Positions 1 through 8,550 of a stretch of DNA of 64,000 bases are shown here, in pieces. How positions within the stretch are numbered: the stretch's first letter is position 1; the number at the start of each line of letters is the position of its first letter. This stretch comes from Gluconacetobacter asukensis (GTDB lineage Bacteria > Pseudomonadota > Alphaproteobacteria > Acetobacterales > Acetobacteraceae). The notes under the pieces were generated by a model. That model saw nothing but the letters and a program-made list of their open reading frames with translations. It did not search any database and was not told the origin of the DNA. Where the stretch lies: NCBI RefSeq assembly GCF_014174375.1, contig NZ_JABEQE010000002.1, positions 372,001 through 436,000 on the forward strand, given 5' to 3'. The position numbers and the translations under genes were made by a program.

Positions 1-203
1 AAAGCCCGTTCCACGATGCAGCCCTGCTGGAGCGCGGGATCGGCGTGCGCTTCAAGGGGGTCGAGAAAACGAATGTCGAGGAATATTGCATCAGCGAGGG
101 CTGGGTGCGGCTGGCCGTCGGCCGGACGACGGACCGGCGCGGCAACCCGATGACGATCAAGCTCCAGGGCCCGGTCGAAGTCTGGTTCAAGGACAAGGAA
201 TGA
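1..203 (+). CDS. DUF3297 family protein, 3' end only
   Basis: The first complete codon is at base 3; the start lies outside the window. The 66 visible residues match the C-terminal part of the small DUF3297 family, whose landmarks here are LLERGIGVRFKGVEKTNVEEY, then SEGWVRLAVGRT and a final GPVEVWFKD segment. The family is usually about 80 residues, so only the first 15 or so are missing. No biochemical function is known for the family. It ends 101 bases before the SQR-like gene on the same strand, and no link between the two is evident. Confidence 0.8.
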   Translation, partial: SPFHDAALLERGIGVRFKGVEKTNVEEYCISEGWVRLAVGRTTDRRGNPMTIKLQGPVEVWFKDKE

Positions 204-304
204 TCCTGCCGGCCGTCCGGCTGACCTCCGAAATTCGCCTACGCACTTCGCAGGCAAGAGACTAGGATCGCCCTCCGTACGGATACCAGCGTAAGGAGAC
301 ATCC

Positions 305-1561
305 ATGGCCCCGACCCAGACGGATATTCCGGACAGCGACCGCTTCACCGTCGTCATCGTCGGCGGCGGGGCGGCGGGCCTGACCGTCGCCGCGCGCCTG
401 CGCCGTGCGCGGCCCAACCTGTCGATCGCGGTCATCGACCCCGCCACCACCCATGCCTACCAGCCCGGATGGACATTGGTGGGGGCCGGCGTCATGGCCC
501 TCAAGGACACGCTGCGGCAGGAAGGCGGGCTGATCCCCAAGGGGGTACGCTGGCTGCGGGCGGCCGTCGCCTCTTTCACCCCGGAAGAGAATATCGTCAC
601 CCTGACCGACGGCCGGCATATCTTCTATCGCCGCCTGGTGGTCTGTCCCGGCCTGCAACTGGATTGGGGCAAGATCGACGGCCTGGTCGACACGCTGGGC
701 CGCAACGGCGTGTGCAGCAATTATTCGCGCGACACGGTCGAATATACCTGGGCCTGCATCCAGTCGCTCAAGGGCGGGACTGCGCTGTTCACCCAGCCTC
801 CCATGCCCATCAAATGCGCCGGCGCACCGCAGAAGATCGCCTATCTGGCCTCCGACCACTGGCGGCGCGAGGGCGTGCTGAGCCGCATGAAGGTGGAATT
901 CGATGTGGCGGGCGATGCGCTGTTCGGCGTGAAATATTTCGTGCCGTCGCTGCAGGATGCCATCGACTATTACGGCATCGACCTGCATCTCAAGCATAAT
1001 CTGGTGGCGGTCGACGGGCCGAAGCGCGTGGCGACCTTCGCCGTCACCGCACCCGACGGCAGCAGCAGCATGGTCACGCGCAGCTTCGACATGCTGCATG
1101 TCACCCCGCCGCAGAGCGCGCCGGATTTCATCAAGTCCAGCCCGCTCGTCAACGCCGCCGGCTGGCTGGATGTCGATGCCACGACCCTGCGCCATGCGCG
1201 TTTCGACACCGTATTCGGCCTGGGCGACGTCATCGGCACCAGCAACGCCAAGACGGCTGCCGCCGCCCGCGCCCAGGCGCCGGTGGTGGTCGAGAACCTG
1301 CTGGCCTCGCTCGACGGCCGCCCGCTGGCGGGGGCGTATGATGGCTATGGCGCCTGCCCGCTGACCGTATCCTACGGGCGGGTGGTGCTGGCGGAATTCC
1401 TCTATGGCGGCGTGCCGGCCCCCAGCTTCCATTACGACCAGCGCAAGCCCAGCCGCTTCGCCTGGTTCCTCAAGACGAAACTGTTTCCGCAGCTTTACTG
1501 GAACATGATGCTGACCGGCCGCGACGTGCAACTGCCGCACAAGTCGGTCAAGGACGCCTGA
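305..1561 (+). CDS. Type II sulfide:quinone oxidoreductase-like flavoprotein
   Basis: A 418-residue two-dinucleotide-binding-domain flavoprotein of the type II SQR group. It is expected to oxidise sulfide to polysulfide or persulfide and pass electrons to quinone at the membrane. The FAD Rossmann motif GGGAAG is at residues 20-25. The block MPIKCAGAPQKIAYL (Cys171) is the SQR signature around the first redox cysteine. At the position where human SQOR has its second catalytic cysteine (GDCTN..SKTAAA) this protein reads GDVIGTSNAKTAAA, so that cysteine is absent; Cys114, Cys137 and Cys151 are other candidates. AAGGAG lies 9 bases upstream of the ATG. Function as a true SQR is therefore likely but not certain. 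Confidence 0.75.
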   Translation: MAPTQTDIPDSDRFTVVIVGGGAAGLTVAARLRRARPNLSIAVIDPATTHAYQPGWTLVGAGVMALKDTLRQEGGLIPKGVRWLRAAVASFTPEENIVTLTDGRHIFYRRLVVCPGLQLDWGKIDGLVDTLGRNGVCSNYSRDTVEYTWACIQSLKGGTALFTQPPMPIKCAGAPQKIAYLASDHWRREGVLSRMKVEFDVAGDALFGVKYFVPSLQDAIDYYGIDLHLKHNLVAVDGPKRVATFAVTAPDGSSSMVTRSFDMLHVTPPQSAPDFIKSSPLVNAAGWLDVDATTLRHARFDTVFGLGDVIGTSNAKTAAAARAQAPVVVENLLASLDGRPLAGAYDGYGACPLTVSYGRVVLAEFLYGGVPAPSFHYDQRKPSRFAWFLKTKLFPQLYWNMMLTGRDVQLPHKSVKDA

Positions 1562-1614
1562 TACTGTATCTGTTCCCTCTGGAACGCGCGCTCGCTCGCC
1601 TGAACGAAGGCTGG

Positions 1615-1962
1615 GTGCGGCATGTCGCGCATCCTGATGACGAACAGTTGCGGGACGGCCTGATCCAGCGTTTCGCATTCACCTATGAATTGAGCCATAA
1701 GGCATTGAAGCGGTTCCTGGAAGAAAACGCGGCCTCGCCCGAGGAATATGACCGGATGGGTTTTCCGGACCTGGTCCGTTCCGCCAACGAGGCAGGCCTC
1801 CTCAGGAGTTCCTGGGCGGAATGGAGCGTGTTCCGCAAGATGCGGAACCTGACCAGCCACACTTACAACGAGGCATCTGCAAAGCAGGTCGTGGCGATCA
1901 TTCCAACCTTCAGCGAGGAGGCGGGGTTCCTTCTGGCCCTGCTGAAGGACCGCGTGCCGTGA
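1615..1962 (+). CDS. HepT-like / HI0074-family nucleotidyltransferase partner
   Basis: A small helical protein of the HI0074 (nucleotidyltransferase substrate-binding, HepT-like) family, the partner of the MNT protein encoded next. Its landmarks are IQRFAFTYELSHKALKRFLE and a C-terminal RNLTSHTYNE segment, where HepT-type toxins carry an Rx4-6H motif; RNLTSH has R and H in that arrangement. The start given is GTG, the first standard codon. However the same frame upstream reads LFPLERALARLNEGW, which looks like the family N-terminus, so translation may begin at a CTG near 1564 or 1570, just after the SQR stop. The stop overlaps the next start (GTGA), implying translational coupling. Whether the pair is a toxin-antitoxin module or an older antibiotic-type nucleotidyltransferase pair is inference. 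Confidence 0.8.
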   Translation: MRHVAHPDDEQLRDGLIQRFAFTYELSHKALKRFLEENAASPEEYDRMGFPDLVRSANEAGLLRSSWAEWSVFRKMRNLTSHTYNEASAKQVVAIIPTFSEEAGFLLALLKDRVP

Positions 1963-2279
1963 CGGTGGAACCCGTCATGTCGTCGGTCGAGCGGGCCGTG
2001 GTCATGCGGATATTGGACGAGATCGTGCCCGAACGGGAGGTGCGGGCTTTCGGGTCGCGCGTGACCGGAAAGGCCAAGCCCTATTCCGATCTCGATCTGG
2101 CGGTCATGGGCGACGAACCGTTGCCCCTGGCGACGCGCGCCCGGCTGGAGGAGGCGTTTACCGACTCGATCCTGCCTTGGAAGGTCGATGTGCTGGACTG
2201 GGCATCGACCGACGAAGGCTTCCGGGGAATCGTAGAAAGGGAATGTGTGGTCTTGAAGGAGAAGAATCCCAAGCCGTAG
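1959..2279 (+). CDS. MNT-type nucleotidyltransferase
   Basis: A minimal nucleotidyltransferase of about 106 residues, the size usual for MntA/HI0073-type proteins. The active-site signature GSRVTGKAKPYSDLDL (GS...DxD) is intact and carries the metal-binding aspartates. In the HepT-MntA toxin-antitoxin systems the MNT protein AMPylates and silences the HepT RNase. The GTG start at 1959 overlaps the stop of the preceding gene by GTGA; ATG at 1977 is the alternative. The gene ends 13 bases before the convergent hpnN stop. Confidence 0.82.
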   Translation: MTVEPVMSSVERAVVMRILDEIVPEREVRAFGSRVTGKAKPYSDLDLAVMGDEPLPLATRARLEEAFTDSILPWKVDVLDWASTDEGFRGIVERECVVLKEKNPKP

Positions 2280-2292
2280 GGCGGTCTCCCGT

Positions 2293-4887
2293 CTACCGCT
2301 CGTCGATCGCCCGCTTGGGCAGCAATGCCGGTACGAAGATCAGCGTGGCCAGCAGGGTGCAGGCCAGCGATAGCAGCAGCAGCCTGCCCATGCTGGCGGT
2401 GCCCGGATGGTGCGACGCCGCCAGCGAACCGAAGGCGGTGCTGGTGGTCAGGGCCGAGAACAGCACCGCCCGCGCCGTGGGGCTCGACAGCGGCGCCCGC
2501 ACGCCCGCGCGCCAGTTCATCACGAAATAGATGTTGAACGACACACCCACGCCCAGCAGCAACGGCAGGGCGATGATGTTCGCGAAATTCAGCTGTTCCG
2601 GCACCATGATGATCAGGATCACCGTCATCAGCGCCGACAGCAGCAGCGGCGCCAGCACCAGGGCCATGTCCAGCACGCGGCGCAGCGCCACCAGCAGGAT
2701 CACCGCGATCATGCCGATAGCCGACAGCGCGGCGAAGACGAAGGCCCGGACCATGGTGGCGGCGCTCTCCACCACGTCCACCGCCGGGCCGCCGGCATCG
2801 GGCGCGACGCTGGTGATTTGGGTGACGTAGCGGCGCAGGTCGGCATTGCTGTCCATGCCCGCCTTGGGATGCACCGAGACGATGGCGCGGCCGTCGGGCA
2901 GCAGATAGTCCTGCCGGATCGACGGCGGCACGTCATCCAGGGTCACGGCATGGGCCCCCAGCATCTGGCGCAACTGGTCGAGCTGCGCGGGCAGGAAGCG
3001 GACCAGCGCGGTATTGGCCGCCATCAGCCGCTCGTCCGGCGCGTGCGACAGCCGATCCAGCGCCGACTGGATACGGCGCAGCGGGTCGTGCGGGTCCAGC
3101 CGGTCCAGCACGGCGCCCAGATCATGCGCCGCCTTGGCGGCCGAGGCGCGCAGGGCAGCGGCATCCGGCGCCGGGCGCGGGTTGGGCACCACCAGCGTCG
3201 GCAGCAGGATCGACGCCGCATCCTGCACCATCGCCAGCTTGGGCGTCTGGTCGGCAGGGACCAGCGTGCCCAGCCACATCGCATCATCCACCATCGGCAG
3301 GCGCGACAGGCGGTCGGCCAGCGTCTGGGCCTGGTTCAGGTCGGGCACCAGAACCTCCGCGCCATAGGGCGAGGATTGCGGGTCCTTCATCAGCAGCTTC
3401 AGGGTCAGCATCCCTTCGGAATGCGGGTCCTTGGTATGCAGCGGGTCGGCATCGAAGGTCAGCACCGGGATCAGGGCCGCCCCCAGCACCGCCAGAAAGG
3501 TGAAAACGCTGAGGATCTGGGTGCGATAGACGCGCACCGCGCGGTCCGCCGGCCGGGCGAAGGCAAAGCCCGCCACCTGCTGGTCGAGCGGCGGATGGAA
3601 CAGCAGCAGCAGCGCCGGCAGCAGCGTGACGGTGCAGATAAAGGCGATCAGCATGCCGAAACCGGCGATCAGCCCCAGCTGCGCCACCCCGACAAAGGCG
3701 GTGGGCGTAAAGGCCAGGAAGCCGGCCATCGTCGCCATGGCGGCCACCAGGATCTGGTGGCCGGTTTCCTCGCCGGTATGTTCCAGCGCCGTCCGGATCG
3801 GCGGAATCTGGCCCGAGGGCAGGCGCTGGGCGCGGAAGCGCACCGAGAACTGGATCGCGAAATCAACCGCGATACCCACGAACAGCACCGCGAAGGCCAC
3901 CGAGATCAGGTTCAGCGTCCCGACCGCCAGGGCGGCAAAACCGGTCGTCAGGATCAGCCCCACGACCAGCGTCACGACGATGGGCACGATGATCCGCCAG
4001 CTGCGCACCGCCAGGAACAGCCACAGGGTGACCAGCACCAGCGACCCCACAAGCCCTGCCACCATGCCCTGGGCAACTGTGGCGAATTCCTCGTCATTGA
4101 TCTGCACATCGCCGGTGATATGGACCCGCGCATGGCCCGAGCGCACGAATTCCAGCCCGGCGATCGCCTGGCGCATCGCGTCGCTGGCCTCACCCCCCGG
4201 CTGGAACGATCCGTAATCCAGGCGCGGCCGGGACACGACGAAGACATATTTACCGGCCAGGTCGGCCAGGCTGCCAGCCAGCATCCGCTCCCACGACAAA
4301 GGCTGGGGGGTGCCGTCGGCGGCCTGTTCCAGCGTGTTGGCAAAGCCATTCAGCGCCGGCTGGAAACTCTTCAGGTCGGCCTGCCCCTGCGACACGCCCA
4401 GCGCGATCAGCGACAGCGCGTCGAACAGGCCGCGCCCCGACGGATCGGCCGCCAGGCCGCCCAGGAAGGGTTGCGCGGTCACGGTCGTATCCAGCACCGA
4501 AGCCAGGCTCTTCTGGTCCAGGAACAGCAGCCCGTTGCGCACCAGATAGGGGTCGTCCTGCGGGATCGTCACCGACATGAAGTGTTTGGTGTCATGGCGC
4601 AGCCGTTCGGCCAGTTCCCGCGCTGTAACCTGCGCCTCTTCCGGCAGGTCGGCGTCGATGACCGCCACCATCTGGTCCTGGTTCTGGGGAAACAGGCGCG
4701 CCAGCTCGTCCGACCGCTGTTTCCACGGCAGGGTGGACGAAAACATCGTCCCCGTATCGGTCGTGACCCCCAGCCGCTTCATACTGCACAGAACCGCTCC
4801 CCCGACCAGCAGCGCGAACAGCACCAGTGTGAGCACGGCATGGCGGGCACAGACCGCCACCAGGCGACCGATCGGAATGGACGGCAT
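2293..4887 (-). CDS. hpnN: Hopanoid biosynthesis-associated RND transporter HpnN
   Basis: An 864-residue RND/MMPL-family inner-membrane transporter. It has a first membrane helix at about residues 13-33, a periplasmic domain opening with RLGVTTDTGTMF, a first helical bundle at about 275-430, a second periplasmic domain, and a second bundle at about 705-855. The periplasmic segment AQPFLGGLAADPSGRGLF matches HpnN-type proteins. HpnN is known from Rhodopseudomonas and Burkholderia work to shuttle hopanoids to the outer membrane. It lies downstream of the HpnL-like gene in the same orientation, 35 kb away from the hpnA-G operon. The length is normal for the family and both halves are intact. Confidence 0.88.
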   Translation of the reverse strand: MPSIPIGRLVAVCARHAVLTLVLFALLVGGAVLCSMKRLGVTTDTGTMFSSTLPWKQRSDELARLFPQNQDQMVAVIDADLPEEAQVTARELAERLRHDTKHFMSVTIPQDDPYLVRNGLLFLDQKSLASVLDTTVTAQPFLGGLAADPSGRGLFDALSLIALGVSQGQADLKSFQPALNGFANTLEQAADGTPQPLSWERMLAGSLADLAGKYVFVVSRPRLDYGSFQPGGEASDAMRQAIAGLEFVRSGHARVHITGDVQINDEEFATVAQGMVAGLVGSLVLVTLWLFLAVRSWRIIVPIVVTLVVGLILTTGFAALAVGTLNLISVAFAVLFVGIAVDFAIQFSVRFRAQRLPSGQIPPIRTALEHTGEETGHQILVAAMATMAGFLAFTPTAFVGVAQLGLIAGFGMLIAFICTVTLLPALLLLFHPPLDQQVAGFAFARPADRAVRVYRTQILSVFTFLAVLGAALIPVLTFDADPLHTKDPHSEGMLTLKLLMKDPQSSPYGAEVLVPDLNQAQTLADRLSRLPMVDDAMWLGTLVPADQTPKLAMVQDAASILLPTLVVPNPRPAPDAAALRASAAKAAHDLGAVLDRLDPHDPLRRIQSALDRLSHAPDERLMAANTALVRFLPAQLDQLRQMLGAHAVTLDDVPPSIRQDYLLPDGRAIVSVHPKAGMDSNADLRRYVTQITSVAPDAGGPAVDVVESAATMVRAFVFAALSAIGMIAVILLVALRRVLDMALVLAPLLLSALMTVILIIMVPEQLNFANIIALPLLLGVGVSFNIYFVMNWRAGVRAPLSSPTARAVLFSALTTSTAFGSLAASHHPGTASMGRLLLLSLACTLLATLIFVPALLPKRAIDER

Positions 4888-5116
4888 GATTCGTAATTCA
4901 GCCCTTGAGATGCGGACGGCGCGACTGCAACGAAGGCGATGCCACGCGATGGGGGATCGTTTGACCCATGATGACGGCCGGATGCAAGGCGCATGTTCGG
5001 CATGCCGCCTTGCCCGTCAACGCAGGTGAAGTCGTTTCGGAACGCGCCAGAGCCTCAGGGCAGAAGAAAAACAACAGGTTAAGGCAAGGTGTGGCCCCAG
5101 GGCCGCGCCAGGACCA

Positions 5117-6121
5117 TCAATGGCCCGGCAGGCCGACGCCATGGTCCAGCTTGCGGGCCGGCCCCTGCCAGTGGGTTTCCATCCACTGCCAGCCGGCCAG
5201 CGCCGGCAGGCCCCAGGCAATCTCGCGCAGTCGCTTGATCAGCGACAATCCGATGGAAACCGCCGGCGGCAGGCCGCACAGGCTGCCGATCAGGATGAAC
5301 CCCCCTTCGGACACGCCCAGGGCACCCGGCACGGCAAAGCCCACCGATTTGGCCGCCTGTCCCACGCTTTCAATCACGAAACCGTGGGCAAGCGAGCGAT
5401 CCTGGCCCATGAAATGCAGGATCAGACACACCTCGACCGCCCCCAGCGACCAGGCGACAAGCTGGGCGAAACCCGCCCGCACCGCATGGCCCGGCGCCGT
5501 GTACAGCCCCATGATCTCGCCATGCAGGCCGCGAATGCTCTCGACCCCCGTCCAGCCCAGATGGGCGGCAATGCGCACCAGCAGCCGCTCGACGACCGAA
5601 ACCGCGCCCAGGCACTGGCTGCCCAGGAACACCGCCCCCAGCAGCAGCGCGACGCCCGCGCTCTCCACCAGTTCGTCCGTCACCGATGACCGCTTGACCA
5701 GGCACAGCAGCAGCCCCAGCCCCAGCAGGGTAAAGATCACCTGGCTCAGCAGTTCGATCGTCAGGTCGCAGATCGTTGCCGCCGCCGCCCGGCGCAGGCC
5801 GGGCCCGCGCCGCGCCAGCAGCCGGGCAGAGATCACTTCGCCCCCCACCTGGGCCACCGGCAGCAGATTGTTCACGCCCTCGCGCACGCAGCGCAGCGCC
5901 ACATAGTCCCGCAGCTTCAGCTGGGGTTCATCCCGCCCGGCGATGATCTGCCACGACCGGGCGGAGAGCAGGACCTGAATGGCATGAAACACGATCGCGG
6001 CCAGGATTCCCCAGCCGCCGACCATGACCAGATGCAGGATGGCATGCGCGCCGAAGCGGGACAGCAGCCAGAGCGTGAGCGCCATGCCGAACAACCCGGC
6101 GGCCAATGTCACCAGCTTCAT
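5117..6121 (-). CDS. UPF0104 / HpnL-like flippase-domain membrane protein
   Basis: A polytopic membrane protein of 334 residues with the lysylphosphatidylglycerol-synthetase-like transmembrane (UPF0104, flippase-like) fold. Its family marks are NNLLPVAQVGGEVISARLL at about residues 90-110 and VPGALGVSEGGFILIG near residue 270. The same fold occurs in HpnL, and the gene is next to hpnN, so a hopanoid or lipid role is plausible. A second, more divergent member lies beside hpnA at 39529-40575. The ATG at 6121 gives a typical N-terminal membrane helix; an upstream frame-extension to 6175 is low-complexity and lacks family similarity. Which of the two paralogues is the orthologue of HpnL cannot be settled here. 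Confidence 0.75.
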   Translation of the reverse strand: MKLVTLAAGLFGMALTLWLLSRFGAHAILHLVMVGGWGILAAIVFHAIQVLLSARSWQIIAGRDEPQLKLRDYVALRCVREGVNNLLPVAQVGGEVISARLLARRGPGLRRAAAATICDLTIELLSQVIFTLLGLGLLLCLVKRSSVTDELVESAGVALLLGAVFLGSQCLGAVSVVERLLVRIAAHLGWTGVESIRGLHGEIMGLYTAPGHAVRAGFAQLVAWSLGAVEVCLILHFMGQDRSLAHGFVIESVGQAAKSVGFAVPGALGVSEGGFILIGSLCGLPPAVSIGLSLIKRLREIAWGLPALAGWQWMETHWQGPARKLDHGVGLPGH

Positions 6122-6156
6122 CCCGTGCCCCCGCGTTCCGGCCCTGCCAGACCCTG

Positions 6157-6174
6157 TGCCGGCCTCCGCCGGCA
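6157..6174 (-). terminator. GC-rich hairpin after ribH
   Basis: A perfect 7-bp stem (TGCCGGC/GCCGGCA) around a 4-base loop, 15 bases beyond the ribH stop and ahead of the HpnL-like gene. There is no U-tract, so it may attenuate transcription or be an mRNA-end stabiliser rather than a full Rho-independent terminator. If it is leaky, the riboflavin transcript continues into the hopanoid transport genes. Confidence 0.4.
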
Positions 6175-6189
6175 TGCGGGGGTAGCGTA

Positions 6190-6672
6190 TCAGCCCTTGA
6201 TTTTGCGTATCAAGGCCAGACTTTCCACACAGGCCGCCGCAGCCTCGCGTCCCTTGTTATGTTCGTCGTCGCGCGACCGCAGAAAGGCCTGCTCGTCGGT
6301 GTAGGTGGTCAGCACGCCGAACGCCACCGGCACTTCGGTGGCCAGCGAGGCCTGCATCAGCCCCACCGCGGCGCCCAGGCTGATGAATTCGAAATGGGCG
6401 GTATCGCCCTTGATCACGCAGCCCAGGCAGATCACCCCCTCGTACCGCCCGGTGCGGGCCAGGGTCTGGGCCAGCAGCGGCAGTTCATAGGCGCCGGGGG
6501 CATACAGCACATCCTCGTCCGCGACGGTGATGCCGTGCTCGCCCAGCCATTCCAGCGCACCATCGCGCAGGCCGTGGGTCACCGTCTCGTTGAAGCGGCT
6601 GACCACGATCGCCAGGCGCGGCGGCCGGGCGAAGGTGAGGTCGGGCGAGGTAGAGGGCTTGTTGGTGCTCAT
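6190..6672 (-). CDS. ribH: 6,7-dimethyl-8-ribityllumazine synthase
   Basis: A 160-residue lumazine synthase that condenses 5-amino-6-ribitylamino-uracil with 3,4-dihydroxy-2-butanone 4-phosphate in the penultimate step of riboflavin synthesis. Signature segments are SRFNETVTHGL (residues 25-35), PGAYELPLLAQ (59-69), GCVIKGDTAHFEFIS (84-98, with the catalytic His93) and a C-terminal NKGREAAAA motif. The ATG at 6672 gives the normal length; longer frames upstream run into ribBA. It is the last gene of the ribD-ribE-ribBA-ribH operon, 10 bases after ribBA. Confidence 0.96.
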   Translation of the reverse strand: MSTNKPSTSPDLTFARPPRLAIVVSRFNETVTHGLRDGALEWLGEHGITVADEDVLYAPGAYELPLLAQTLARTGRYEGVICLGCVIKGDTAHFEFISLGAAVGLMQASLATEVPVAFGVLTTYTDEQAFLRSRDDEHNKGREAAAACVESLALIRKIKG

Positions 6673-6682
6673 GGTCCGTTTC

Positions 6683-7948
6683 TTACTCCGCCGCTGCGTC
6701 GATCGCGGCAAAAAGCTGGTGCCCCATGCGGGTGCGCTTGGCATCCAGATAGGCGCGGTTGAAGGGGTTGGGCGCGATTTCCAGCGGCACGCGCTCGCGG
6801 ACGGCAAAGCCATGCTGCTCCATCGCCGTGACCTTGGCCGGGTTGTTGGTCATCAGGTCCAGCGTCCGCACCCCCAGCGCGCGCAGGATCGCCCCGGCCG
6901 CCGTCCAGTCGCGCGCATCGGCCTCGAAGCCCAGCCGGTGGTTGGCATCCACGGTGTCCAGCCCGCGATCCTGCAAGGCATAGGCGCGGATCTTGTTGGC
7001 CAGGCCGATGCCCCGTCCTTCATGCCCGCGCAGATACAGCAGCACCCCGCTTTCGGCCGCGCCGATGCGCGCCAGCGCGCCCTGCAACTGGGCGCCGCAA
7101 TCGCAGCGCATCGAGCCCAGCGCATCGCCGGTGACGCATTCGGAATGCAGCCGCACCAGCGGCACGGCGCCGCGCCGGCCGGGGTCGCCCTTCACCAGCG
7201 CGACATGCTCCGTCCCGTCAGCGGCACGAAAAGCGTGGATCACCAGGTCTTCGCCGCCATAGATGCTGGGCAGCGCGGCCTGTGCCACCTTCTCGATCCG
7301 TGCTTCCGACGTGGCGGTAGCAGCGGCCTCGCGCTCCCGCAGCCAGTCCACCAGTTCCGCGATCGACAGGATCGGCAACTGGTGGCGTTCGGCATATGGG
7401 CGCAGGTCGGACATCCGCGCCATCGACCCGTCCTCGTTCATGATCTCGCAGATCACGGCGGCAGGCGCCCGGCCCGCCAGGCGCGCCAGCTCGATCGACG
7501 CCTCGGTGTGGCCGTTACGGGCCAGCACCCCGCCGGGCACCGCGCGCAGCGGAAAGATATGACCGGGCGAGACCAGGTCGGCCGGTCCGGCATCCGGCGC
7601 CACCGCCGCCTGGATGGTCCGGGCCCGGTCGGCGGCGGAAATGCCGGTATCCACGCCCTCGCGCGCCTCGATCGAGACCGTGAAGGCGGTCTCGCGCGGG
7701 CTGGTGTTCACCCGCGTCATCATCGGCAGGCCAAGCCGCTCGACCAGTCCGGCCTCCAGCGGCAGGCAGACCAGTCCGCGCGCATGCGTGACCATGAAAT
7801 TGATCGCGGCGGGCGTGACCAGATCGGCGGCCATCACCAGGTCGCCCTCGTTTTCCCGATCCTCGTCATCGACCAGGATCACCATGCCGCCCGCGCGGAT
7901 CGCCTCGATCGCCGTCCGCAGCGTCGGGCTCATGACCGGTACTGACAT
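6683..7948 (-). CDS. ribBA: Bifunctional DHBP synthase / GTP cyclohydrolase II
   Basis: A 421-residue fusion supplying both precursors of riboflavin. The N-terminal RibB half (about 1-205) carries VILVDDEDRENEGDLV and GHTEASIELARLAG and makes 3,4-dihydroxy-2-butanone 4-phosphate from ribulose 5-phosphate. The C-terminal RibA half has the zinc-binding CVTGDALGSMRCDC cluster and RGHEGRGIGL, so GTP cyclohydrolase II should be active, unlike the degenerate RibA halves found in some alphaproteobacteria. The start at 7948 overlaps the end of ribE by 19 bases, indicating translational coupling. A second in-frame ATG at 7933 is possible. Confidence 0.95.
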   Translation of the reverse strand: MSVPVMSPTLRTAIEAIRAGGMVILVDDEDRENEGDLVMAADLVTPAAINFMVTHARGLVCLPLEAGLVERLGLPMMTRVNTSPRETAFTVSIEAREGVDTGISAADRARTIQAAVAPDAGPADLVSPGHIFPLRAVPGGVLARNGHTEASIELARLAGRAPAAVICEIMNEDGSMARMSDLRPYAERHQLPILSIAELVDWLREREAAATATSEARIEKVAQAALPSIYGGEDLVIHAFRAADGTEHVALVKGDPGRRGAVPLVRLHSECVTGDALGSMRCDCGAQLQGALARIGAAESGVLLYLRGHEGRGIGLANKIRAYALQDRGLDTVDANHRLGFEADARDWTAAGAILRALGVRTLDLMTNNPAKVTAMEQHGFAVRERVPLEIAPNPFNRAYLDAKRTRMGHQLFAAIDAAAE

Positions 7949-8550
7949 AGTGTCTCCACATATTTTGCGATCACATCCACCTCGACATTTACCGCGTCGC
8001 CGGGGGCAAGCGTGCCCAGGCTGGTATGGGTCCAGGTGTGGGGAATGATCATCAGGGCCACGGGGAATTCGTCCGGCCCGGCGTCCGCCGTGCCAGCCGC
8101 GCCGATCTCGTTCAGCGTCAGGCTGATGCCGTCCAGGGTGATCGATCCCTTTTCGACCAGATAGCGGCGTAGCGTCATGGGAATGGCAAAGACCACCCGC
8201 CGCGCCTCGCCGGCCATTTCGACCGACACCAGGCGCCCGGTGCCGTCCACATGCCCCTGCACGATATGGCCCGACAGCCGGGTGGCCGGGGTCACGGCAC
8301 GTTCCAGGTTCACGCGCCCACCCTCGGCCAGGCGGCCCAGGCTGGTCCGTTCCAGCGTCTCGATGCTGATGAAGAAGGACGCATTCCCCGCCGCGTCGAA
8401 TGCGGTGACGGTCAGACACACGCCGTTGACCGCGATGCTCTCGCCCATCGACAGGTCGCCGATGCCGGTCGCGATCGCGACATGCAGCGCGCGGTCGCCA
8501 CGCCGGGCCTGCGTGACGGTGCCCAGATGTTCTATGATGCCGGAAAACAT
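7930..8550 (-). CDS. ribE: Riboflavin synthase alpha subunit
   Basis: A 206-residue riboflavin synthase that dismutates two lumazine molecules to riboflavin. It begins MFSGIIEHLG, the characteristic N-terminus, and contains two tandem lumazine-binding repeats; the first carries MGESIAVNGVCLTVT and the second LVEKGSITLDGISLTLNEI. GHIVQGHVDGTG sits between them. It overlaps ribD by 19 bases at its start and ribBA by 19 bases at its end, so it is embedded in a tightly coupled operon. Confidence 0.95.
   Translation of the reverse strand: MFSGIIEHLGTVTQARRGDRALHVAIATGIGDLSMGESIAVNGVCLTVTAFDAAGNASFFISIETLERTSLGRLAEGGRVNLERAVTPATRLSGHIVQGHVDGTGRLVSVEMAGEARRVVFAIPMTLRRYLVEKGSITLDGISLTLNEIGAAGTADAGPDEFPVALMIIPHTWTHTSLGTLAPGDAVNVEVDVIAKYVETLCQYRS

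Noticed and set aside
2407-4896. Very long open frame opposite hpnN
   Set aside because: Its translation is dominated by His, Gln, Arg and Gly, the typical mirror of GC-rich coding sequence, and hpnN on the other strand is fully conserved.
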